Origin: Luzula sylvatica
Taxonomy: Eukaryota > Streptophyta > Magnoliopsida > Poales > Juncaceae
DNA length: 64,000 nucleotides
Direction of reading: 5' to 3'
Assembly (NCBI GenBank): GCA_946800325.1
Contig: OX326959.1
Span: 25,427,447 to 25,491,446 of the forward strand
Below the pieces are notes generated by a model, which searched no databases, was not told where the DNA came from, and saw only the letters and a list, made by a program, of their open reading frames with translations. The translations under genes were made by a program, and so were the position numbers. Of this stretch, positions 47,399-57,594 are shown one piece after another. Each line of letters opens with the position of its first letter. Within the stretch, counting starts at the first letter, position 1.

Positions 47399-50300
47399 AT
47401 GGCCTGGAGGGCGCTGGTGAGGAAGGTTAGATTTTCTTCTTCTTTTATTTCATTTATAGTTCATTTTCACCGAAAATTATTGTCTCCTGATTCAAATTTG
47501 TTTATCAATTCGATTTTGGTGACAGAGTTCGAATTCGGGTTACATTGCAAACTATAGGGCATCAAGAACTACCTCTGATTCACTCAATAATTTATCTAGT
47601 ACGAAATCCTACATTTTCTCTCAATTAAGAATGCAATTGAACTAATTCAAACGAAACTATTTTAATGTACAAATTTATACAAATCGTTCATTTTCTTCTT
47701 CTCGTTTCAGACCTTCTATTCCATCAAGGACTCGAAAGCAGTACAAATTACACGATTTCCAAAACCCCCCTCAATATTCGGTAAATTCTCACAAATACTA
47801 AATACTTATTCTTAAAGTTTAAACTAATTAATTACCTATCATTACAGAAATTATCACGCGAGTCTACATTTACTATCATGGAGAGGAGGAAAATCACAAG
47901 AATCTCAAGGTCTAAAATCCAAGAGAGTGAAAACCCCGAAGAGAGAGCACACTAAAACTCAAGTACCAGTCGAAACCAAGTACGTACCGCCGAAACTAAA
48001 ACACAAAACGAAACCGGCTCAAGAGAAAACCATAGAGATATTCGAAGGGATCTCTCTCGTCGAACTCTCGAAACGTACCGGAAACTCGATCAAATCCCTT
48101 CAAGAGATTTTGACGAACGTGGGCGAAAAAGTCAACTCCGAGTTCGACCCTCTCAGCCTCGACATCGCCGAGTTGATCTCCATGGAAGTAGGAGTGAACA
48201 TTAAGAGACGCCACTCGAACGTCAACACGGATCTCAAAGCAAGGCCACCTGTCGTGACGGTAATGGGCCACGTGGACCACGGAAAAACCTCCTTACTCGA
48301 CGCCTTACGCAAAACTTCCCTCGCCGCCAAGGAGGCCGGCGGTATCACCCAACATCTCGGGGCCTTCGTGGTCGCCATGGCCTCCGCTGGATCCTCCATC
48401 ACCTTCCTCGACACTCCTGGCCACGCCGCCTTCTCTGCCATGCGGGCCCGCGGCGCTGCTGTTACTGACATCGTGGTACTAGACCCTAAACCCTAACCAA
48501 TCTAAATTTTTAATTTGGGGGATTTCATATTTACCCTTCCAAAAATAAAAACCCTTCCAAAAATAAAAATATCTTATTTACCCTTTTCAAAACTCAAAAT
48601 ATCATATTTACCCTCTCAAAAGTCAGAGTCGTCTGTTTTTTCTGTGAAAGTTAACGGTCAATGTTTAAAAATTAAAATTACCATTTTACCCTTTGTGTGA
48701 GTTAGATATTTATCTGTTTTTAAAACACAAAGTATCATATTTACCATTCCAAAAATAAAAATATCTTATTTAGCCTTTAAAAACTCCAAAAGTACGTATT
48801 TACCTTGTTCAAAACTCAAAATATCATATTTACCCTCTCAAAAGTTAGAGTCGTCTGTTTTTTCTGTGAAAGTTAACGGTCAATATTTGAAATTACCATT
48901 TTACCCTTTGTGTCGAGTTAGTTATGTATCCTTTTTTAAAACACAAAATATCCTATTTACCCTTCCAAAAATAAAAACATGACATTTAGCCTCTAAAAAA
49001 TCTGAAATAATCGTAAATATGATATTTTATCTTTGGAAGGCTAAATATGACATTGTAGATTTTTAGAAGGATGAATATGTTATTTTGAGTTTTGAAAGGG
49101 TAAATATGTAAATTCCCCTTTTATTTTCAACTTATTTCTCTCAATATCCCTATTCTAAAAGTTTTCCTCGTGATTTTTTTTCTGTGGCGAAACAGGTACT
49201 CGTCGTTGCTGCTGACGACGGCGTGATGCCGCAGACCCTCGAGGCAATTTCGCACGCCCGGTCCGCAAACGTACCGATAGTAGTCGCTGTTAACAAATGC
49301 GACAAAGCGGGCGCGGATCCGGAGCACGTCAAGATCCAATTAGGTTCAGAAGGTCTACTCCTCGAAGACATGGGCGGAGACGTGCAAGTGGTCGAGATAT
49401 CCGCGTTGAAAGGCACGGGTTTGGACAGATTAGAAGAAGCCCTTTTACTCCAAGCAGAGATAATGGATTTGAAATCCCGGGTTACTGGACCCGCTTTGGG
49501 GTACGTGGTGGAAGCGAGAGTAGATCGCGGACGCGGGCCTTTGGTAACGGGTATAGTCAAAGAAGGCGTGTTGAGCGTGGGGGAATTCGTGGTCGTGGGG
49601 ACCGAATGGGGGAGGGTTAGAGCGATGAGAGACATGAACGGGAAAATGGAGAGGAGTGCGGGGCCCGCGATGCCGGTGGAGATTGAAGGGTTGAAAGGGT
49701 TGCCGATGGCCGGAGAGGAGATTGTCGTGGTGGGTAGCGAGGAGAGGGCGAGGATGCTTAGCGACGGGAGGAGGAAGAAGGGTGAGAGAGAAAGGTTGGT
49801 GCGGTTGAACGAGGAGAGAGAGGAAGAAGTGAGAGTGGATGAGGAGAGAGAAGAAGGCGACGAGGAGAGAGAGAAGGAGAAGGAGAGGGTCGAGTTGCCG
49901 GTTATCGTTAAGGGCGATGTTCAGGGTACCGTTCAGGCCGTTTCTGACGCGTTACGTAGCCTTAATAGTCCTCAGGTATTCGTGAATATAGTACACGTGG
50001 GAGTGGGCCCCGTTTCGCATTCCGATATAGACAAGGCTCAAGCGTGTAACGCATGCATAGTCGGATTCAATATTCGCAACCTCCCAATCTCCATTTCCCA
50101 ATCCGCTACTAAATCCAACATCAAGGTCGTAACGAAATCTTCAAAATAATTTACACATTAATATTTTACTTAATATTTTTATTTTTTTAGATATTCCTAC
50201 ATGGAGTAATCTACCACCTTCTAGAAGAAATGGGGAAACTAATAGTGGAGAAAGCGCCGGGGACGGCGGAGACGCAAGTATCGGGAGAAGCAGAAGTGTT

Positions 50301-50625
50301 GAACATCTTCGAAGTGAAATCGAAGAAATCGAACAAGGAGGCGGACGTGAAGATCGCGGGGTGCAGGGTCGTGGACGGGAGATTCACGAAAGGGGGGAGG
50401 ATGAGGTTGGTGAGGAGCGGGGAGGTGGTTTTCGAAGGGAGTTGCGCGAGTCTCAAGAGGGAGAAACAAGACGTGGACGCGGTCGGGAAGGGCAACGAGT
50501 GCGGGTTGGTCATCGAAGATTGTTTTGATTTTAAAGTCGGGGATGTCGTTCAGTGTCTCGAGTTGGTTGTTAGGAAACCCAAGTTTATTTCTTCCGAAAG
50601 CGGCGCCGTGAGGATCGAGTGTTAG
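47399..50625 (+). CDS. Mitochondrial translation initiation factor IF-2, 720 aa, 6 exons
   Basis: A GTPase that places initiator fMet-tRNA on the small ribosomal subunit in mitochondria. Exons: 47399-47425, 47526-47598, 47711-47780, 47848-48475, 49196-50125, 50191-50625; GT-AG and in frame. The N-terminus [20 protein letters not shown] is Arg/Ser-rich and acid-poor, like a mitochondrial presequence. GTPase motifs: GHVDHGKT (197-204), DTPGH (245-249), NKCD (299-302), SALKG (335-339). Domain II, then an expanded Glu/Arg-rich segment encoded by purine-rich DNA (about 49,780-49,890), domain III from [16 protein letters not shown], and the C-terminal tRNA-binding domain in exon 6 (residues 577-720). 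The bacterial N-terminal extension is short, as in mitochondrial IF-2. Intron 4 (720 bp) is mostly a MITE. I prefer mitochondrial to plastid targeting on length and presequence. Confidence 0.93.
48517..49118. mobile_element. MULE-type MITE inside intron 4 of IF-2
   Basis: A 602-bp element starting GGGGGATTTCATATTTACCC and ending GGGTAAATATGTAAATTCCCC. The flanks TTTTAATTT (48508-48516) and TTTTATTTT (49119-49127) form a 9-bp duplication with one change. A direct duplication of about 85 bp inside (around 48,604 and 48,828, each with GTTAACGGTCAAT) makes it differ from the relative at 590-1252. It leaves both splice sites intact. Confidence 0.82.
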
Positions 50626-53121
50626 GGTGTTTTTTGAGGGATTTTTGCATGATTGATATCGAAATTTTGATGATGGTATGAAATGGTGTTTTTTAATTTT
50701 TGGTATAGGAAGAATGATTGGACGAGATCTTGTTTCGGGATCCGGATTGCACGAATACAGCTTTGTTTTTTCTTCTTTTTGGAGATCCAGAATAATAGTA
50801 GTATACATTTGATTGATTTTCTAAAGTATGAAATAATAAAATACAAATTAGTATCTATTATTTATATATATTTTGTCGGATTTATATCGGGTTTCAAGTT
50901 CGAATCTTGTAAAATCCAAACCAAAACCAATAAACTGATGGATCTCATTCGAAATTCCGTATGTAGTTCTAGTTTATTATCAGACAAACTTTTACAATAT
51001 GTATGAAATCCTTATATGCAAATTCTTATCAGATATACAGTGAGTCGGTACATAAATCGTGGCATAAAATGCGACGGGTTAAAATTAGGAATCACATTAC
51101 AATATTTTCTAATAAAATCACGACTTGAAATCCTGGTTTCATAAATCTGGAAAATTAATTCCATATTTAAAATCCGGGTTTGTTAATAACATTAGGTTAC
51201 ACTTGACCTATCTTGGCAAATGGCAAAATCATAATTTCCACTGACGAGTTGATGTAAACAAGTGTGAATAATAATATAATACGTGGGTGCACTGTTACAA
51301 AGCAGACATAATAAATCAATAAAAGCAAAAACTCGATTCAGATTCAAAAATATTAAACCTCGTGTTCAAATGCCGTACACATAAATAGACTCATCAATAT
51401 TTCTCAATTGGGTTGTGGATCTAATAGGGCCCAAACCTCACCAAAACACCCACTAATTCGATCAACTTGCAAACCCTAATTTTTTCCTCTGAAGTCTGAA
51501 CATGAAATTAATAAAAGAAAGGGGCAAAGTTCATTGAATTGAACAGTGAATAATGATAGTACGGATTACGGAGTTGTGTCCAGCCCAAACACGACTAATG
51601 TAAGGAACGAATGAATGAATCGAAATCGGAATAATAATAATTAGGTTGGTTTTGTACTGTGATAAGCTGGGACAAACAATTGCACCACTCACTTATATTC
51701 TTATCTCTGTCAGAAACTCACAAGACATGATACACTTTGTCTCCTCGTGTACTTGTTAGTCTTGTGTCTTGAAAGATACATTACCTAATTCTTAATTATT
51801 TTGATCAAGTATAACGCTAATAATAATTGAAGGGAATATATACATGGTAGATTCCTTCAAAAGGACATGTTGATCCTAACCACACCTTCAAAATCCCTAA
51901 CCACAACCAAAATCTAATACAATTATGGTGTTGTAAACCTGTCATTTATATGATTATAATAAATGACCAATTTTAATTATAAAATTAAGAATTAATGTGT
52001 CAATTATTGTGTGAACATTTGATGTGTAGAATATTGGTATAATAAGTTTTTATTTTTTTATGATGGACCGAATTAGAATATTCACATTAGAAATTCCAAA
52101 AAATATGTGATTTTTGAGATAAGATGCATTGTGGCGATAAAAACAATTTGGTCTAAGTACATATGATATGTTGACGCTCTATATTCTAAGATGAAAGAAA
52201 AAACATTAGAGAAAAACAAAATGCCTCAAAATAAAAAATCAGAAATTACTTCTATTTCTTGCAACTAAGATTTCATTAATGCAAATACGGTGTTGGCGCA
52301 ACATCAATCCGGGATGGTTTTAATACATTTTCGTATACAGTTTAAGGTACGTTTCCGCTTCATGATTATTTGGTAGAATTCACATAGTTATTAGGATTCT
52401 TCATGAGAATTTCGGGCAATACCGGATCCCGACGCCCTAACATACCTTATTTATTGCAATTACATGGATGATCTGGTTCGAACGGAATGGACAAATTTTC
52501 CAAAGAAAAATCAGAACCACGACACAATGTACAACAAAAACAATGAAAACGATACTTTTTTGGTCGAGACGATGTTAACAAGAACAATATCAATTGGACG
52601 TATAGGTAAATTTACCAAATGTCTTTATTATTATAGTTAAATGTAACATGATTTATATTCTATGCAAAAGCAATTGGGTACCGATTTATATTATAGAAAA
52701 ATTTCAAGGACATGCTGGTCAATTAATTAGATCTTACTTTTTATGAATGACATAATTAATTGATAAATATCCAAAAGAATGCGAGTGTTTGATTTGAATT
52801 TGGTATTTAAAGTGATGCCGCATTAAACAATGCTTAATTTCGGGCTAAGTAATTAAACCTACGGTTTGAAAAGCACACACGTACAATATAATTCCACAAT
52901 ACTAGTTTTTGGCTAGACATTCTAGTATTCTATTTGTCATAAATAAATAAAGGGGAGGTCTTCTAAGAGGCAAAGGAACCGCTCACTTTATTATCTTAAT
53001 GTCTTTAAATCCCTATGCATGCATAGATAAGTAACATCTAAAATAAGCATAACAACCCTTAGTGGAGTATTGATACGAATCGATATAATTTAGACTCAAA
53101 TCAAATATTTATTCTAACAGT
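50626..53121. other. Intergenic, no gene seen
   Basis: About 2.5 kb of AT-rich sequence, with the IF-2 3-prime UTR at the start. The 107-codon plus frame at 50683-51006 overlaps the UTR and has no recognisable content. No repeat structure was defined. Confidence 0.5.
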
Positions 53122-53574
53122 CTAAATATTGAAATTAATGTTTTTTTATAATATTATTAATAATTTGGGACAGAATTAATAATTAATTAGGTGTGAAAAT
53201 ATGAGAGATACATATTAAAATAGGGGATGTATCTTGACATGAATAAATATCTATTTAATTAAAAGTATCTAGAATTTAGATGGATAACATGTATGGTTGA
53301 AAGGGTGTATTTAGGGGATGTATATTGTTTCTATTTAAACCCTTTGCATGTACGACAGGGAGAAAAATTTATAAGAAAATTAAAAAGGGGCAATTGCCCC
53401 TGTGGGGTCTCTCTCCCTCTCTCTCCGTGTTCTATTCTATTTGATTGAATATTTTCATTGGTTATTGATATCTATCCCCCAATCCAAACCCCATCCATAT
53501 CTATAATCAAATGAAGTCCAAATTCTAACATGGTATCAGAGCCGAGGTTGTTTGCGATTGTTTATCGAGAACGA

Positions 53575-53720
53575 CGAATATCGAGCGACGGATATCGAGC
53601 GACCATTATCGAAAGCGGCGGTTATCGAGCGACGAATATCGAAAGCGACGAATATCGAGCGACCGTTATCGAAAGTGGCGGTTATCGAGCGACGATTATC
53701 GAAACGACGGTTATCGAGTT
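53575..53720 (+). repeat. 15-16-bp tandem repeats of TATCGAGCGACG type
   Basis: About nine units alternating TATCGAGCGACGA and TATCGAAAGCGGCGG, just inside the PBS. Since most are 15 bp, two overlapping frames remain open and give periodic peptides (for example YRATIIESGG). Open frames here are explained by the repeat. Confidence 0.8.
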
Positions 53721-53915
53721 TAGTAGAAGTCGGAGAAGGAGTCACCAAGACAACCAAAGATGTTACGTTCTTGGGCTCACACGAACTTCACAACTCATTT
53801 CCGAATTATCAAGTTTAGTAGAAGTCGAAGAAGGAGACTCCAAGACAACCAAAGATGTTACTTACTTGGGCTCACATGAACTTCACAACTCATTACCGAT
53901 TTATCGAGTTTAGCA
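53706..53915 (+). repeat. Two-and-a-part direct repeats of about 105 bp inside the TRIM-like element
   Basis: Each copy has TTATCGAGTTTAGTAGAAGTC or TTATCAAGTTTAGTAGAAGTC at its start, then AAGACAACCAAAGATGTTAC and GGGCTCACA-GAACTTCACAA. A third partial start lies at about 53,900. Confidence 0.75.
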
Positions 53916-54115
53916 AAAATTTGGAGTATAGGAGAAGGCCACGACAACCCAAGACGGTATGTTCGGGTTCCCACAAATTTTGCAACTCAAATTCGATGAA
54001 GAAAGAAGTCAATTTCGACGGAAAAAAAAAACGATCCGGAAAGAGGACGATTCGGAAAAAGACGATTCGAAAAAGATGATCCAGAAAATGACGATTCGAA
54101 AAAAAAAGGCAATTA

Positions 54116-54117
<2 letters not shown>

Positions 54118-54171
<54 letters not shown>
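54118..54171. repeat. (AT)n microsatellite in the TRIM-like element
   Basis: About 27 uninterrupted AT units in the internal region. Confidence 0.95.
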
Positions 54172-54174
<3 letters not shown>

Positions 54175-54531
54175 GAGCGTGACGGAAAAAATATCACGGG
54201 GGAGTATCGAGAAAGAAAAATATAACGAAAAAAACATTAAGGGGGAGTATTGAAATTAATGTTTTTTTATAATATTATTAATAATTTGGGGCAGAATTAA
54301 TAATTAATTAGGTGTGAAAATATGAGAGATACATATTAAAATAAGGGGTGTATCTTGACATGAATAAGTGTCTATTTAATTAAAAGTATCTAGAATTTAG
54401 ATGAATAAGATGTATGGTTGAAAGGGTGTATTTAGGGGATGTATATTGTTTCTATTTAAACCCTTTGCATGTACTGTACGACAGGGAGAAAAATTTATAA
54501 GAAAATTAAAGAGGGACAATTGCCCCTGTGG

Positions 54532-54534
<3 letters not shown>

Positions 54535-54615
<81 letters not shown>
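54535..54615. repeat. (CT)n microsatellite in LTR2
   Basis: About 40 CT units. The matching site in LTR1 (about 53,407-53,426) is short and interrupted, so the expansion happened after insertion. Confidence 0.95.
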
Positions 54616-54619
<4 letters not shown>

Positions 54620-54725
54620 TTCTATTTTATTTGATTGAATCTTTTTATTGGTTATTGATATCTATTTCCCAATCCAAATCCCATCCATATTTCTAATCAA
54701 ATGAAGTCCAAATTTTAATACTAAA

Positions 54726-55844
54726 TGCGTGAAGAAATTACATTAATAAAGAAAAATAGATTCATGTTCATAAATAAAAAGGTGTAATAAGTCCTCTAAG
54801 CCTGACAAAATTAACAAATATAAAATTATCAAATATATTTCCTGTTCAAACCGTTTGCGACTGGCCTGGTCTGCCAGTATCAATGGTGGTAGGGCATAGT
54901 ATAAAGTAAAGATGTGAATATACTTTATTATGATGATGTTACATAATTAACATTAACATAAATAAACACAAATACTAAAATGAGAGTTGTTTTTTGTATT
55001 TTTTCGGCGCCGTATTTTATTCTTTAGAAAAAGCTACATAAATTCTCGGACTATGAGTCCTGGTGGGGATAGGGGGAGACCTTGCCTTGGCCTTGGCTCC
55101 CCATGAAATGAATTAGATTAATATGTATCTATTTTATAGTAGAGAATTGATATGGCCTCCTTCTATTATGTACCAATAATTTTAAAATTAATTAGATGAA
55201 GCGGTGTGAAAAATCAAATTGGTCGAAGGAAAAATAATGAAAAACATTGACAATATCAATCAAATCAAATAAATTCAAGTGTCATTGGCATTAATGAATG
55301 AAAGATTACCGAACCTTCTCCATTTATTCTCAAAAAAAAATGTTGAAGTTGTTGAATTTGCAAAACTAACTGTTTCGTTATTTTATTTAGAGAAATACAT
55401 GCCAGTATCGCCAATTCAGGTGAGAAAACAAATATTAAATACATTGTCTTGGTAAATTAATTGCTAGACTACTTATACATTAATTCGAACTTGATAAATT
55501 TTTAATCTCGTCAAACAAAACTAGCTCTAAACAATGTTAAAATGCACACAAAAAGTTTGGTCATTGTGATTAATTTTAGGATTTAAAAAACTTTTAGCTA
55601 CATACAATTATTCGAAACATATAATTTAGTTACATTAAATCGTTTTTTCTTCTACATTTTGATTTGATCCTTGATTAATGCGACGTGTTGTTGTATTATT
55701 GTTAATTTCGGTTATCTTTACATATATGCCAATTAACGGTTAATTGACTATTACATGTTAAATTTATGTTATTTGAATATGAATTATTCCAATTAATCAC
55801 TTTTGAAATTTATATAAAAAAAATGTTAGGATGGTTTGGGGGCA
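54726..55844. other. Intergenic, no gene seen
   Basis: AT-rich; nothing supportable. Confidence 0.5.
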
Positions 55845-55853
55845 CAATATCAA

Positions 55854-56117
55854 GGATAATTATACCATGCCCCTCAAATTCTCCTCCACCATCGTTTATA
55901 TCACCAATTAACAATTAATTAACATGACAATTAACAAAAAGACATCCTATTAACGATTAATTGATATTGATTAAGAATTATTAATTCATATGTACTTTAA
56001 TTATATATCAATTAATCGTTAATGAAGTGTATTTTTGTTAATTACTATGTGAATTAATTGTTAATTGATGATATAAAGGATGGTGGGGAGAATTTGAGGG
56101 GCACCATGTATGACCTC
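55854..56117. mobile_element. MITE, TACCATGCCCCTCAAATTC family
   Basis: 264 bp, flanked by a perfect 9-bp duplication CAATATCAA (55845-55853 and 56118-56126). The ends ATACCATGCCCCTCAAATTC and GAATTTGAGGGGCACCATGT are inverted copies, and pairing continues through ACAATTAATT-type words. No coding capacity. Confidence 0.82.
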
Positions 56118-56305
56118 CAATATCAAACCCCTTGGCACATTGCTCATACCTTATTTTCTAGTAGTAAAGTGGGCCTCTCCATTTGTTTCGATTTTGTTTT
56201 GACTATCAAAAACTGACTTTCATGACATACAAATTCAAGTGATAGTTCAAAATACTTATAATTGAATTTGAGTTGTATTAGTGGTATTATATATAGAGTG
56301 ATGAT

Positions 56306-56534
56306 GTACCCCCTTATACTCCCCCCAACTCTTGATGTGGTCATCATAAGGATTAACACCATTAACTTTAACATCTTAATTATGATTTAACATCTTAATT
56401 TATGATTTAACATCTTAGTTATGATGTTAAATCATAAATTAAGATGTTAAACCATAATTAAGATGTTAAGTTTTGATGGTGTTAATCCTTATGATAACCA
56501 CATCAAGAATTGGGGGAGTATAAGGGGGAGGTAC
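56306..56534. mobile_element. Nearly palindromic MITE
   Basis: About 229 bp. The left part starting GTACCCCCTTATACTCCCCC is mirrored by GGGGGAGTATAAGGGGGAGG at the right, and the pairing runs on through CTTGATGTGGTCATCATAAGG into a core of TTAACATCTTAATTATG repeats. I could not fix a target duplication, so the superfamily is left open. Confidence 0.75.
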
Positions 56535-57480
56535 AATATTTTCCTTATATATATGTCACTTACAACCCCACATGGAGATCTTGCATAGGATCGCACATGC
56601 ATTTGCAATTACTTAGTAGATGCTGACAAATTATGGGTCAATTTAGGTGTTTCGAATGACCCAAGACAAAAAGTTATCTCTTGGTGCCATTAATTCATCA
56701 TTCGAATCTAATTAATAGAAGCTAGCTAGTGAGGACCTTTATAATTTCTTTGCTAACATAGATATTATATATATACATACCTAATTAATTGGCTAATTAG
56801 GATCTAAAGGGAAACAAAGCAAGTCTTTTAACGAACATGAGCACCATTGTGGAGAAACTCAATACTCGTTTGTAGGTACGGTTCGGTACCAACTCCTATC
56901 TTGACTCTTGCATGTCTCAAAGGTTTTACAACTATGTGAAAGAGGTCATGAATCCATATCCGAGAATTAAGTGGAGCTCCATTAGGAATCTCACTCACCA
57001 TGCACATGATGACTTCATTCCTACAGAATGTTCCTTCTATCTTTTGACATCATTTTTTTAGTTTTTTCTTTTCTGTTCACATTGCCGTACTTCTTCTATC
57101 AATAAAATTTCGCTAATCATTGCAAAATATTGTAAGAAAAAAATGATTTGAGAATCGCATCATAATTAATATTAATCAAATTACGTTTAACTAACCAAAG
57201 TGTGTCGGTTCACAAAATCAAGTTTTTCTAGTAGAGATACCCTGCTAGTGCAAACAAAAGAATGGCCACCAACTTCTAAGGAGATACCTCCCTTTGTTCC
57301 CTATTCTCGCCATTCCAAATTGAAGCAAAAATACCAAGAACCGAATTTTTGCACTCACCATATACATAAACTACCTATAATTCTTAGTGACGTGTCATGT
57401 TATTAGTGTCTTGGTTCATGATAGACTATGCAATTTTATAATTCTTAGTGACAAGCCATATAATGGACCCCCACCATATA
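56535..57480. other. Intergenic, upstream of the FUSC-type gene
   Basis: No gene. An ACCATATACATAAACTACCT segment occurs twice (about 57,358 and 57,477), with CTATAATTCTTAGTGAC-like flanks, just upstream of the likely core promoter. Confidence 0.5.
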
Positions 57481-57490
57481 CATAAACTAC

Positions 57491-57594
57491 CTATATATAC
57501 TCCCTTGCATATGTACTTCATTCCCTGCAAAATCCATTAGATCATAATTCAAATTCGAACACATTTATCTAGAGTATTTATATCTCGCTTTAAC
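57491..57594 (+). promoter_or_regulatory. Core promoter and leader of the FUSC-type gene
   Basis: A TATATATA box at 57,492-57,499, about 96 bases before the ATG at 57595, in the normal range for plant genes. Confidence 0.55.

Larger units (their letters stand above)
53127..54720 (+). mobile_element. Small non-autonomous LTR retrotransposon (TRIM-like)
   Basis: LTR1 is 53127-53530 and LTR2 is 54248-54720; both start TATTGAAATTAATG (a TG-to-TA change) and end AATTCTAACA or AATTTTAATA. The target duplication CTAAA is perfect (53122-53126 and 54721-54725). The PBS TGGTATCAGAGC is at 53531-53542 and the polypurine tract AAGGGGGAG precedes LTR2. The internal part is only about 717 bp, encodes no known enzyme, and carries tandem repeats plus an (AT)n tract. 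LTR2 is longer because of a (CT)n expansion. Confidence 0.9.

Noticed and set aside
47996..48471. Minus-strand frames across IF-2 exon 4
   Set aside because: Antisense shadows of a well-supported coding exon.
53530..53913. 127-codon protein of the TRIM-like element
   Set aside because: It begins at the PBS and consists of repeat-derived periodic peptide followed by a second repeat; no family features.
54446..54696. Ser-Leu repeat proteins
   Set aside because: Produced by the (CT)n run in the LTR of the TRIM-like element.
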